A DNA stretch of 64,000 nucleotides, taken from Belnapia arida (GTDB lineage: Bacteria > Pseudomonadota > Alphaproteobacteria > Acetobacterales > Acetobacteraceae). Location of the stretch: assembly GCF_016773205.1 (NCBI RefSeq), contig NZ_JAETWB010000001.1, positions 186,001-250,000 of the forward strand, given 5' to 3'. A program made the position numbers and the translations under genes. The notes below the pieces were generated by a model. That model ran no database searches, was not told the origin of the DNA, and worked only from the letters and a program-made list of their open reading frames with translations. This document shows positions 43,066 through 51,227 of this stretch, piece by piece (within the stretch, counting starts at the first letter, position 1; the number at the start of each line of letters is the position of its first letter).

Positions 43066-44043
43066 ATGATCCGCCGCCGCGCCCTGCTCGCGGGCGCACC
43101 GGGCCTTCTCGCCGCCCCCGCCCTGGCCCAGTCCCTCGGTGACTGGCCGAACCGGCCGATCCGCGCCGTCATCCCCTGGCCGCCTGGCGGCTCGACCGAT
43201 GTGCTGGCCCGCCTAGTCTGCGAGCAGCTCGGCCAGAAGCTCGGCCAGAATTACGTGCTGGAGAACCGCCCCGGGGCGGGCGGGAATATCGGCATGGACG
43301 CGATCGCGAAATCAGCCCCGGATGGCTACACGCAGGGCCCGGCGACCATCGCCAACCTGTCCATCGCGCAGTTCCTCTATGCCCGGCTGCCCTTCGACCC
43401 GGAGCGGGATTTCTCCGTCATCTCCATGCATTGGGAGCTGCCGAACGTGCTGGTGGCCCCTGCGCAATTCTGCCCAGCGAACAATGCCCGTGAATTCGTC
43501 GAATGGGCCCGCGCACGGCCGAACGGCGTCTCCTTCGGCAGCCCGGGCGTCGGGACCACGGCGCATCTCTGCGGCAGCATGTTCTGCGACCGGCAGAAGA
43601 TCGACGGCCAGCATGTCCCCTTCCGCGGCGCGGCGCAGATCATCCCTGCCATGCTGGCGGGTGACCTGACCTTCGCCATCGATAATCTGGCCAGCTATAT
43701 CCCGGTGATCCAGGAAGGCCGGATGAAGGCCTTCGCCGTGACCAGCCCGCAGCGCTGGCCCTCCCTGCCCGACATCCCGACCATGGCTGAGGCCGGCATC
43801 CCCGACTTCACCGTCACCTCCTGGTGCGCCTGGGTCGGCCCAGCGGGGATGCCGCGGCCGATCATCGACCGGGTGAACGCGGCGATGAAGGAGGTGGCAG
43901 AAGACCCCGCCATGCAGAGGCGCTTCGAACAGACGGGCGCCCGCTGCGTCTGGAGCACGCCTGAGGATGCGGTGAAGCACGCCGCCAGCCAGCGGCCGAT
44001 GCTCAAGGAGATGGTCCGCATCTCCGGCGCCCGGATGGACTGA
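43066..44043 (+). CDS. Bug/TctC family periplasmic substrate-binding protein
   Basis: A 325-residue solute receptor. An RRR-containing signal (MIRRRALLAGAPGLLAAPAL) leads to WPNRPIRAVIPWPPGGSTDV, the Bug ligand loop, then ENRPGAGGNIGMDAIAKSAP. Residues 110-200 and the C-terminal PDIPTMAEAGIPDF block match the family. GGGAGAGA precedes the ATG. It is the third Bug protein in this window and stands alone, without transport subunits or a recognised catabolic gene, so the ligand is unknown. Confidence 0.92.
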   Translation: MIRRRALLAGAPGLLAAPALAQSLGDWPNRPIRAVIPWPPGGSTDVLARLVCEQLGQKLGQNYVLENRPGAGGNIGMDAIAKSAPDGYTQGPATIANLSIAQFLYARLPFDPERDFSVISMHWELPNVLVAPAQFCPANNAREFVEWARARPNGVSFGSPGVGTTAHLCGSMFCDRQKIDGQHVPFRGAAQIIPAMLAGDLTFAIDNLASYIPVIQEGRMKAFAVTSPQRWPSLPDIPTMAEAGIPDFTVTSWCAWVGPAGMPRPIIDRVNAAMKEVAEDPAMQRRFEQTGARCVWSTPEDAVKHAASQRPMLKEMVRISGARMD

Positions 44044-44077
44044 GGCGCGGCGCCCGCCAGGCGGACGCCCGCCGGGG

Positions 44078-44281
44078 CTACCGGTCCTGCTGGTAGCCCT
44101 GGTTCGTCGTGTTCTGCTTGATGTCGCCCTGGCGACCCTGTTCGCCGAGGTTGCGGTCGCGGCTGGACTTCGTGGCCTCGGCTTGCTGGGCGCCCATATC
44201 GCCCTCGGGGCTCTGGGCCCCCGGGCCATGCGGGCTGCGATTGGCCGGCGGAACCGGCGGCAAATGGGCCTTGGATGACAT
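44078..44281 (-). CDS. 67-residue hydrophilic, Gln/Asn-rich small protein
   Basis: A 67-residue protein with no hydrophobic helix, rich in Gln, Asn, Gly, Pro and Arg (for example GEQGRQGDIKQNTTNQGYQQ). GGGGGAC lies 6 bases before ATG 44281. Such short low-complexity proteins are common in Acetobacteraceae and are usually annotated as hypothetical. No function can be assigned. It lies between a Bug gene and the divergent phosphatase gene. Confidence 0.6.
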   Translation of the reverse strand: MSSKAHLPPVPPANRSPHGPGAQSPEGDMGAQQAEATKSSRDRNLGEQGRQGDIKQNTTNQGYQQDR

Positions 44282-44387
44282 GGCGTCCCCCATTTTCAGC
44301 GTGTGGTGGCCTTCAACGCCGCCCTGGCGCGCCGCGTTCCGCTGCCCGCCCCTGGTAATCCGTCGCGCTGCGCCGCATACCCCCGCC

Positions 44388-45038
44388 ATGCCTGCTTCCA
44401 GCACCGCCCCGCTCTGGCTCAACAGCCTGTTCGTGGACCATGCCTTGCTGCGCCTGGGTTGGCGGAATTGGGGGGTGGTGGAGGCCGGGCGGCTCTACCG
44501 CTCCAACCACCCGCTGCCCTGGCAACTCGGCGCCGCCAAGCGCCGCTTCGGCCTGCGCACGGTGATCAACCTGCGCGGCGAGCGGACCGGCTGCGGCTCC
44601 GACCGCCTCGGCCGGGCGGCAGCGGCGGAATTCGGCCTCACCCATATCGACGCGCCCTTCGAGAGCCGCGGGGCCCCGCACAAGGACCGCATCCTCCGCC
44701 TGGCCGAGATCTTCCACGCTATGGAGGAGCCGGCTCTGATGCACTGCAAGTCGGGCGCCGACCGCACCGGCCTCGCTGCCGGGCTCTGGCTGCTGCTGCA
44801 GGGGCGAACGCCGGCGGAGGCGCTGGCGCAGCTCTCCCTCCGGCATGGCCATGTCCGGCAGAGCCGCACCGGCATTCTCGACGCCTTTTTCCTGGCCTAT
44901 GCCGCGGCCCATGCGCGGGAGGGCAAGCCCTTCCTCGACTGGCTGCGCGACGACTATTCCGAGGCAGCGCTGCGGGAAGCCTTCCAGTCACGCGCCTGGG
45001 CCGACCGGCTGGTGGACGGCATCCTCCGACGCGAGTAG
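44388..45038 (+). CDS. protein tyrosine/dual-specificity phosphatase family protein
   Basis: A 216-residue cysteine-phosphatase. The active-site loop HCKSGADRTGL (HCxxGxxR) lies near residues 119-129, preceded by FGLRTVINLRGER, the usual WPD-upstream strand. No signal peptide is visible. The family dephosphorylates proteins, or phosphoinositide-like or sugar substrates. The start ATG 44388 is 106 bp from the divergent small gene. Neighbours give no hint of the substrate. Confidence 0.85.
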   Translation: MPASSTAPLWLNSLFVDHALLRLGWRNWGVVEAGRLYRSNHPLPWQLGAAKRRFGLRTVINLRGERTGCGSDRLGRAAAAEFGLTHIDAPFESRGAPHKDRILRLAEIFHAMEEPALMHCKSGADRTGLAAGLWLLLQGRTPAEALAQLSLRHGHVRQSRTGILDAFFLAYAAAHAREGKPFLDWLRDDYSEAALREAFQSRAWADRLVDGILRRE

Positions 45039-45039
45039 G

Positions 45040-46125
45040 TCAGCCCAGCAACCCGAACCGCATCGCCAGCCGATGGATGCGCCCGACGAGCAGGTTGCAG
45101 AGCACTGTCCGCGTCAGGTGGAAGCCGAGCACCAGCGGCACGCCGAGCTCCAGCGCCTTGGCCGTCAGCGCCATCTCCGGCATGCCGCCCGGCGCCATGC
45201 CGAGGATCATCGCCGCGAATGGCAGGCCGGCCGCCGCCCCGATCCCGACCGCGAGCAGGGTCAGCAGCAGCGACAGGACAGCGGCCGAGATCACCGACGC
45301 GATTGCCAGCCGGCGCGAGGCCATGAGGAAACTCCGCGTCAGCCGCGTCCCGAGCGAGGCGCCCATCGCCACCTGTGCCGCGTCGATCAGCGGCACCGGC
45401 ACGCCGGAGGGCAGATGCCCGCTTGCCGCAAGGCCGATGCCGAGCGCGCAGGGCCCGAGCATCCACGGATTGGCCATGCCGATCCGCTGCAGCGGCCAGG
45501 CCAGCACCAGCCCCGCCGCCGCCATCCCCAGCAGGCCCGGCCACCAGGTCTCGGCATGGCTGGCGGTGAAGTCGCTGAAGTCGCCATGCGGCGCCAGCCA
45601 GCCGAGCAGCGGCGGGAAGGTCAGCACGACGACCAGCACGCGCATGGTTTGCGCCAGCGTCACGGTCGGGACGGAGGCCTTCGCCTCCTGCGCCAGCACC
45701 GCCATGACGATGACGCCGCCCGGCACCGCGCAGAAGAAGCCGGTCTGCCGGTCCGTCCCTGCCAGGCGAGTAAAAAGTTGCGCGACGACGAGGCCGGAGA
45801 GGATGGCGAGCACCCCGCCAAGCAGCATCACCGGCAAGGCGCCCATCACCGCCGCCAGCACCGGGCCGGAGAAGGTGATGCCGAGCCCGAGGCCGAGAAA
45901 GACGAGACCCGCGGGCCGTGCCCAGCCCGGCATCGCGACCGGCCGGCTCCAGGCCAGCGCCGCGGTCGCCGTCATCGCCCCAATCATCCAGGCAAGCGGC
46001 ACATGCAGCAGGTCCATCGCCCCACCCCCGAGCGCCGCACCGGCGGCGGTGACGAGCTGGGTGCGGAGCGGGGAGGGGGGATATGCCAAGGCAGTGAGGT
46101 TCACCCACGCCCAGGCGGAGGTCAA
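45040..46125 (-). CDS. AbrB-type duplicated-domain membrane protein
   Basis: An up to 361-residue polytopic protein of the AbrB duplication family (often called 'ammonia monooxygenase-like'; it is unrelated to the transcription factor AbrB). It has two Gly-rich homologous halves, seen as VPLAWMIGAMTATAAL and AAAGLPFAAMILGMAPGGMP. About ten helices are predicted. The substrate is not established. The start is uncertain: TTG 46125 gives the longest frame, while GTG 46104 is another option. None has a clear ribosome site, and the conserved fold begins near residue 22. Confidence 0.8.
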   Translation of the reverse strand: MTSAWAWVNLTALAYPPSPLRTQLVTAAGAALGGGAMDLLHVPLAWMIGAMTATAALAWSRPVAMPGWARPAGLVFLGLGLGITFSGPVLAAVMGALPVMLLGGVLAILSGLVVAQLFTRLAGTDRQTGFFCAVPGGVIVMAVLAQEAKASVPTVTLAQTMRVLVVVLTFPPLLGWLAPHGDFSDFTASHAETWWPGLLGMAAAGLVLAWPLQRIGMANPWMLGPCALGIGLAASGHLPSGVPVPLIDAAQVAMGASLGTRLTRSFLMASRRLAIASVISAAVLSLLLTLLAVGIGAAAGLPFAAMILGMAPGGMPEMALTAKALELGVPLVLGFHLTRTVLCNLLVGRIHRLAMRFGLLG

Positions 46126-46205
46126 ACCGCAGGGGGGCGTCGTCTTTTTGAGACAATCTTAACCCGGGATTCACCGCCGTCGCATTATCTCGCCTGTCAG
46201 CCGCC

Positions 46206-46523
46206 ATGATCCCGCCGAGCGCCATTCCCCCGATCGCCAGCCGAGGCCCGGACTCCTCCCATGTCCGCCCGGCGGCGGCCGCAGCGGCCACGTCGCCTGA
46301 CCCGCGGCCGACCGCGCAGCCCAATCCGAGCATGCGGATCGACCCCTCGCTCGGCATCGTGGTGATGGAATTCCGCGACCGCTCCGGCGCCATCGCCGCC
46401 ACCCTGCCGACGCAGCGGGAGCTGGATGCCTACCGCTCCGCCCAGCGCCGCGGCGGCACGGAACAGCACGGCGCCGCCCAGCCGTCACCGCGGCCCACGC
46501 CGCCCCCGGCGGAACCGGTCTAG
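46206..46523 (+). CDS. FlaG-like flagellar-associated small protein
   Basis: A 105-residue protein: an Ala/Pro-rich disordered N-terminal 45 residues, then MRIDPSLGIVVMEFRDRSGA and TLPTQRELDAYRSAQ. That block resembles the FlaG-type C-terminal domain (a short beta strand pair followed by an acidic helix). It is adjacent and convergent to flbT, with a 4-bp 3' overlap, at the edge of the flagellar locus. Function in filament length control is known for FlaG but only inferred here. Confidence 0.65.
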   Translation: MIPPSAIPPIASRGPDSSHVRPAAAAAATSPDPRPTAQPNPSMRIDPSLGIVVMEFRDRSGAIAATLPTQRELDAYRSAQRRGGTEQHGAAQPSPRPTPPPAEPV

Positions 46524-46990
46524 CCGGCGTTCAGCGTCAGCGTCGTCCGCCCTTCGGACTGGCCGGGTTGGGCGGGCGGCCGCGTGGTGGCGAGCGGTGC
46601 GATGCCGAGAACCTCCTCCTCGTGCCGCATCACTCGTCGCGCCAGCTTCAGCGCCTGGTAGCAATCGTCCGCTTCGGCGAAGCCCAGCGCCTGGCGCAGC
46701 ATCTCCCGCGCCAGGGCCGAGGTCGTCGCCTGCTGGAAATCGCCGATCAGCGTGCGCGCCGCCTGCAGGCCGCCCGCACGCTCCTCATCGGTGCCGATAT
46801 AGGCCGTCTGCAGGGCGAAGTAGATGCGGCGGGCCGGCGTCGTCGCGGCTTCCGGCGGCATGATCTGCTTGCCGAAGAGGAAGCGCGCCTTGGCCGCCAG
46901 CTCGATCCGCGTGCGGTTGCGGAAGCGGATCGGGGCGCCATTGACGACCATCATGTCGCCCTGCCGCAGTTCGAGCACCAGCGTGGACAT
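46520..46990 (-). CDS. flbT: flagellar biosynthesis repressor FlbT
   Basis: A 156-residue FlbT protein. ELRQGDMMVVNGAPIRFRNR and ARFLFGKQIMPPEAATTPAR are family blocks, followed by RIYFALQTAYIG. FlbT binds flagellin mRNA leaders and couples filament synthesis to hook completion in alphaproteobacteria. The usual partner flaF is not seen next to it. It is the last gene of the flgE-flgK-flgL-flbT run, 85 bp after flgL, and may have some separate expression. Confidence 0.9.
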   Translation of the reverse strand: MSTLVLELRQGDMMVVNGAPIRFRNRTRIELAAKARFLFGKQIMPPEAATTPARRIYFALQTAYIGTDEERAGGLQAARTLIGDFQQATTSALAREMLRQALGFAEADDCYQALKLARRVMRHEEEVLGIAPLATTRPPAQPGQSEGRTTLTLNAG

Positions 46991-47075
46991 TCTTGTTCCT
47001 TTCGGCTCCGCGTTGCGGAGAGTTGGCGGATCGTCGCATGCGTCGCTTAACGCGGACTGAAACCCGGCACGCCCT

Positions 47076-48143
47076 TCACCGCAGATAGCTCACGAGGCTG
47101 AGGGAGGCGATCGTGCCGATCGCGTTGTAGCTGGCCTCGAGCGCGGTCTTGGTCGCCTGCATCCGGCTGAGGACATCGCCCATGTCCACCTCCTCGATGT
47201 TGGCGAGCTGCGCCTTCAGCTGGTCGTGCATCTGGCCATGGCGGGTCTGCATGTCGGCGAGCTGCTCCTCGGTCTGGCCGAGCGCGCCCTGCTCGTCGGC
47301 AAGCGCGTTGGAGGCGCTCTGCAGGCCGTGGCGGATGGTATCCGCCAGCGCCTTGAAATCATCCTGCGAGGCGACCTGTGCCGGGGTGAGGGCGGCGATG
47401 CTTGCCAGCCCTCGCAGCAGGTCCCGCGCCCAGGATCCGGTGGTCTCCCCTGCCGAAGTCGCGGCCGCGTTGCGGTTGGCGAAGAGGCCGACTGGCGTCG
47501 TCGTGCCGTCGGCCGAGACCACGCTCCGTCGCGGCTCGCCGCCGCCGCGCGATGGGTCGGCGATGAAGGCGGAGAAGGGGGTGACGCCGGCGGTGTCGTC
47601 AAGCGCCGCCGCCCTGGTCGCCGCCGCCACCGCCGCCGCATTGCCGCCGCCGAGCATGCCGATGGCCGTGGCGATCCCTGCCGCCATGCCGCCGGTCGGC
47701 AACCCGTCCGGGTCCGGCACCGGCGGATTGGCGAAGTCGCTGCCGCCGAAGAGGTATTCGCCGCCCTGCTGCGCATTCAGCAGCTGGCCCACCTCCACCA
47801 GCGCCTGCCGTGCCTGGCTGGCATAGAGCGGCAGCACGTCGGGATTGTTCGCATCCAGCTTCACCGCGATGACGGAGCCGAATTTCCGGGCAATGTCGGC
47901 GAGCCGGCCAAGCGCCTGCTGAGTCGCCTCGGTGCGCGAGAGCGCCTGGCCGATCAGCGTGCCATAGGTGTCGCGCCGCGCGATCTCCGCCCGCAGCGAG
48001 AGCGCCCGCGGCAGCTGCGCCCCGAGATCGGCGGGCCGCTCGCTCTTCAGCCCGGTCGCCTGCTGCCGCGTCAGCGTCAGCAGCCGGGCGCGCAGCACCG
48101 CCGTGTCGGTGTCGAGCCGCCCGATGATGTCGATCCCCGGCAT
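47076..48143 (-). CDS. flgL: flagellar hook-associated protein 3
   Basis: A 355-residue HAP3/flagellin-fold protein. N- and C-terminal helical regions frame a variable Gly/Ala-rich middle domain. QQGGEYLFGGSDFANPPVPD is the FlgL family signature after the first coiled coil, and the C-terminus has QATKTALEASYNAIGTIASL. FlgL joins the hook to the filament. It lies 13 bp after flgK and is preceded by a weak GAGAGG. Confidence 0.92.
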   Translation of the reverse strand: MPGIDIIGRLDTDTAVLRARLLTLTRQQATGLKSERPADLGAQLPRALSLRAEIARRDTYGTLIGQALSRTEATQQALGRLADIARKFGSVIAVKLDANNPDVLPLYASQARQALVEVGQLLNAQQGGEYLFGGSDFANPPVPDPDGLPTGGMAAGIATAIGMLGGGNAAAVAAATRAAALDDTAGVTPFSAFIADPSRGGGEPRRSVVSADGTTTPVGLFANRNAAATSAGETTGSWARDLLRGLASIAALTPAQVASQDDFKALADTIRHGLQSASNALADEQGALGQTEEQLADMQTRHGQMHDQLKAQLANIEEVDMGDVLSRMQATKTALEASYNAIGTIASLSLVSYLR

Positions 48144-48156
48144 CAGTCCCTCTCTT

Positions 48157-49683
48157 TCAGCGCATGGCGCCGAGCAGCGAATCCCACATGGCCTGCAAGG
48201 TGCTGATCACCTTGGCATTGGCCGCGTAGGCGTTCTGCAGGGTCACCATCCCCGCCATCTCGGCATCGACATCGACGCCGGAGGTGGCGGTGAAGCGGTC
48301 GTTGAGCGCATTCTGCAGTCCGGCCGCCTGGGCCTTCGCCTCGGTCGCCGCGGCACGGTCGCCGAGCTGCGCGGCGGTGACGGCGCTGGCATAATCGGCG
48401 ATCCGCGCCGCGGGCATGAAGGGCGAGGCCAGCGTGCCGTCCGGCCCGAGTCCGGCGCTGGCGATCGGCGGCCAGGGATTGCCCTTCGAGGCCTCGGCGC
48501 CGAGGCTGTAGCTCAGCACCCGCTCGATCATGGTGGCGAAGCCGGCCGGCCCGCCCGGCAGGTTGGGGATGAAGCCGTCCGGCCCGCCGGCGCTCGGCGT
48601 CACCGCATGGGTGCCGTCGCGCAGCAGGCTCGGGTCGGCCGAGACCGCGCTGCCGAGCTGGATGCGCCCGGCGAAGCCCGCCTGCGCGCTGCCGGCATAG
48701 GGCAGGGCCGGATCGGGGACCGTGCTGCCATCCGCATCGGTGAAGAGCGTCAGCCCCTGCCGGTCGAAGCGGCTGGCGAGGTTGGCGGCGACAAGGTCCG
48801 TCTCCGCTTGGTAGCGCGGCAGGGTGCGGTCGCGCATCGCCACGTATTCGCCGAGCCGGCCGCCGGCGATCTGCCCGGTGACGTCGACGCCGTTCAGCGT
48901 GATCCCTGGCAAGGTGCCGCCGGCGCCATGGAAGGCGTCCGGCGCGACCGAGGCCGGCGCCGTCGCCAGCAGGTCCCGCGCCGGGTCGAGCGGCAGCACC
49001 AGCCCGCCGCGGGCGATGAGCAGCAGGTCGCCATCCGGCTTGCGGACCGCCTGAATCTCCATGCTCTCCGAGAGGGCGGCGATCGCCTGGTCTCGCTGGT
49101 CCTCGAGCCCGGCCTGATCGCCGCCGGTGCCGGATTTGATCAGCACGGTGAGGGTGGCGATCTGCTTCAGCGCCGCATTGGCCGTGGCGACCTCGGTGAC
49201 GATGCCGTCCTGCGCCTGCTGCCGTGCCGCGCCGATCGCCGCCGAGACGTCGTTGAGCCGGCGGGCGACGGCGCCCGCCGCGGCCAGCGCCGCCCGCTGC
49301 TGCCCGGCATCGGCGGGCGCCGCCTGCAGGGCGGTGAAGGCGGTGGACAGCACCGCCACCGCATCGCCGAGCGTCGCCCGGTCGGCGGTCGCGCCATGCG
49401 CCTGCTCGATGCCGGTCAGCAGCTCCTCACGCAACGTGGCGGCGGCGGTGGCGCCGCGGCTCCGGTCGAGCCGGCCGAGCAGGGCGAGGTCGACCGCACG
49501 CTGCGTATCGCCGCTGCGCAGCCCGGCCGGCATCTCGGCGACGACGAGCGAGCGCTGCTCGACCTTCTTCCGCACATAGCCCGGCGTTTCGGCATTGGCG
49601 ACGTTCTGCGAGGCCTGCGCCAGGCTGCGCTGGACAGCGGCGAGACCGCTGCGGGCAATGCCGAGGGCGAGGTCGAGACTCAT
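48157..49683 (-). CDS. flgK: flagellar hook-associated protein 1
   Basis: A 508-residue HAP1. The N-terminal rod/hook signature is ALGIARSGLAAVQRSLAQAS, then NVANAETPGYVRKKVEQ. The C-terminal D0 helix ends in GMVTLQNAYAANAKVISTLQ. It forms the first hook-filament junction. Length is normal for alphaproteobacteria. It lies 16 bp after flgE in the sigma-54-type operon. Confidence 0.93.
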   Translation of the reverse strand: MSLDLALGIARSGLAAVQRSLAQASQNVANAETPGYVRKKVEQRSLVVAEMPAGLRSGDTQRAVDLALLGRLDRSRGATAAATLREELLTGIEQAHGATADRATLGDAVAVLSTAFTALQAAPADAGQQRAALAAAGAVARRLNDVSAAIGAARQQAQDGIVTEVATANAALKQIATLTVLIKSGTGGDQAGLEDQRDQAIAALSESMEIQAVRKPDGDLLLIARGGLVLPLDPARDLLATAPASVAPDAFHGAGGTLPGITLNGVDVTGQIAGGRLGEYVAMRDRTLPRYQAETDLVAANLASRFDRQGLTLFTDADGSTVPDPALPYAGSAQAGFAGRIQLGSAVSADPSLLRDGTHAVTPSAGGPDGFIPNLPGGPAGFATMIERVLSYSLGAEASKGNPWPPIASAGLGPDGTLASPFMPAARIADYASAVTAAQLGDRAAATEAKAQAAGLQNALNDRFTATSGVDVDAEMAGMVTLQNAYAANAKVISTLQAMWDSLLGAMR

Positions 49684-49699
49684 CGCTCAGCCCCCTGCC

Positions 49700-51001
49700 T
49701 CAGCGCCGCATGTTGATGGTGTCCTGCAGAAGCTCGTCCGCCGCGCTGACGACCTTGGTGTTGGCCGTGTAGGCGCGCTGCGCGACGATCAGCTTGCTGA
49801 ACTCGCTGGCGATGTCGACATTCGAGCGTTCGATCGATCCGATCACGAGCTTGCCGACGCCGTTGGAGGCGGCATCCGTCACCCGCGCCTCGCCCGATTC
49901 CGGCGTGCGCATGAAGGCCTGGCCGTCGAGGCGTTGCAGTCTGTCCGGGTCGTTGAAGGCGACGAGGGGGACGCGGGCGATGACGCGGCTCTGCCCGTTG
50001 TCGTAGTTCACCGCCACGTCGCCGTTGGTGCGCATGCTAAGGGAGGAGAAGGCGCCGAGCGGCACGCCGTCCTGCGTCAGGTTGCGCAGCGCGAATTCCG
50101 AGCCGGCATACTGGGTCAGCCCCACGGCCTTGCCGAACTGCCCGAGCGAAAGGGAGACGTCCTGCGGCCCCTGGCCGAAGTCGACGCTGAAGCTCACAGC
50201 GGCGGGATCGCCCACGGCATTGGTCAGCGGCACGCTCATGGCGCTGGCGGCGCCGAAGGTGCCGATGGTGCCATCCGCCACGGCCGGCGAGGCGCCTGCA
50301 CCGAAATTCAACTCCACGGTGCGTGTCGTCGGGACGGTGTCGTCCGGCACGACGACCTCGAGCGTCCAATGGTTGGTGCTGGTCCCCGGGCTGAACATCA
50401 AGTTCACCGTATGGAGCCTGCCGAGCGTGTCGTAGAGCTGCGCCTGGGTGGTGACGGCCGAGCCGGGCATGGTGGCGGGCAGATTCGCCGCGAGGTCGAT
50501 CTGCTTGGTGGCGATGGGATTGAAGACCTGCTGGTTCACCCGTATCGGCTCGATCGTCGTGCGGTCCGGGTTGCCACCGGCATCCACCGGCCAGCCCTTC
50601 AGGTAGTAGCCTGAGCCGTTCGTCAGATAGCCATCTGAATCCCGGGCGAAGTCGCCGGCGCGGCTGAAGAATTGCCGCTCGTCGAAGACCGGCTGGCCGT
50701 TCACCGTACCCTTGGCCTGCGCCACGCTGAATAAGCCCTGGCCGCCGATTGCCATGGCGAGCGGATTCTCGGACTGCTCGATCGTGCCCTGCACCGTGTT
50801 GGTGTAGGAGGGCATGGCGATCGTCGCCCCGGGCAGGTTGTTCGTCTGGCTCGAGGAGGTGATGTAGGAGACGAAGTTGGTATCGACGCGCTTGTAGCCG
50901 ACGGTCTGGCTGTTCGCGATGTTGTCCGAGATGTTGCCGAGCGAACGGCTCTGCGAGGTGAGGCCGCTGATGGCGGCGGTAAGCGAGCCGAAGAGGGACA
51001 T
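49700..51001 (-). CDS. flgE: flagellar hook protein
   Basis: A 433-residue hook protein. The N-terminal LTAAISGLTSQSRSLGNISD and NIANSQTVGYKRVDT are the class signature. The C-terminus has EFSKLIVAQRAYTANTKVVS and ends in a heptad helix. It polymerises into the hook. I start it at ATG 51001; the open frame extends upstream but has no homology. A GG-N10-GC sigma-54-type promoter is centred about 80 bp upstream. It is divergent from fliK. Confidence 0.94.
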   Translation of the reverse strand: MSLFGSLTAAISGLTSQSRSLGNISDNIANSQTVGYKRVDTNFVSYITSSSQTNNLPGATIAMPSYTNTVQGTIEQSENPLAMAIGGQGLFSVAQAKGTVNGQPVFDERQFFSRAGDFARDSDGYLTNGSGYYLKGWPVDAGGNPDRTTIEPIRVNQQVFNPIATKQIDLAANLPATMPGSAVTTQAQLYDTLGRLHTVNLMFSPGTSTNHWTLEVVVPDDTVPTTRTVELNFGAGASPAVADGTIGTFGAASAMSVPLTNAVGDPAAVSFSVDFGQGPQDVSLSLGQFGKAVGLTQYAGSEFALRNLTQDGVPLGAFSSLSMRTNGDVAVNYDNGQSRVIARVPLVAFNDPDRLQRLDGQAFMRTPESGEARVTDAASNGVGKLVIGSIERSNVDIASEFSKLIVAQRAYTANTKVVSAADELLQDTINMRR

Positions 51002-51070
51002 GGTCGGGCCTCCGTCATCCAGGGGCCGCTCCGCGCGGTGAGCGCGGCCCGGCCTTCGTCGCGTCGGGCT

Positions 51071-51088
51071 TCGCAGGTGGCGTGCCAG
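51071..51088 (-). promoter_or_regulatory. sigma-54-type promoter for flgE
   Basis: Read on the minus strand, CTGGCACGCCACCTGCGA fits the RpoN consensus TGGCAC-N5-TTGC, with exactly 10 bases between the -24 GG and the -12 GC. The only core deviation is CTGC for TTGC. The flgE ATG lies about 72 bp downstream. Two TTGCCG-type repeats sit 63-95 bp upstream. Rod/hook genes of other alphaproteobacteria use this promoter class. Confidence 0.75.
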
Positions 51089-51136
51089 CGCTGGGGAGGA
51101 GCGAAGCAGCCGGTCCTGCCGCCCACTGGGCAGTCT

Positions 51137-51166
51137 TTGCCGGGCAGGCGGCGGAGCTTGCCGCCG
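51137..51166. repeat. paired TTGCCG-type repeats, 21 bp apart, upstream of flgE and fliK
   Basis: TTGCCGGGCA at 51137-51146 and TTGCCGCCG at 51158-51166 start exactly 21 bp apart, two helical turns. They lie upstream of the flgE sigma-54-type promoter, in the 226-bp gap between divergent flgE and fliK. The same arrangement occurs before flgI, so they are candidate enhancer sites for a FlbD-like activator. Confidence 0.5.
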
Positions 51167-51227
51167 CGGCGGGCCTGGGGATTGGCCCGGCCTTCGCACC
51201 GAGGAGGCGCCGCTGGACCGGACCGCC

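Noticed and set aside
51121-51146. TGGGCAGTCTTTGC as a sigma-54 promoter for fliK
   Set aside because: Only 9 bases separate GG and GC, where sigma-54 promoters need 10, and the -24 element is not TGGCAC.
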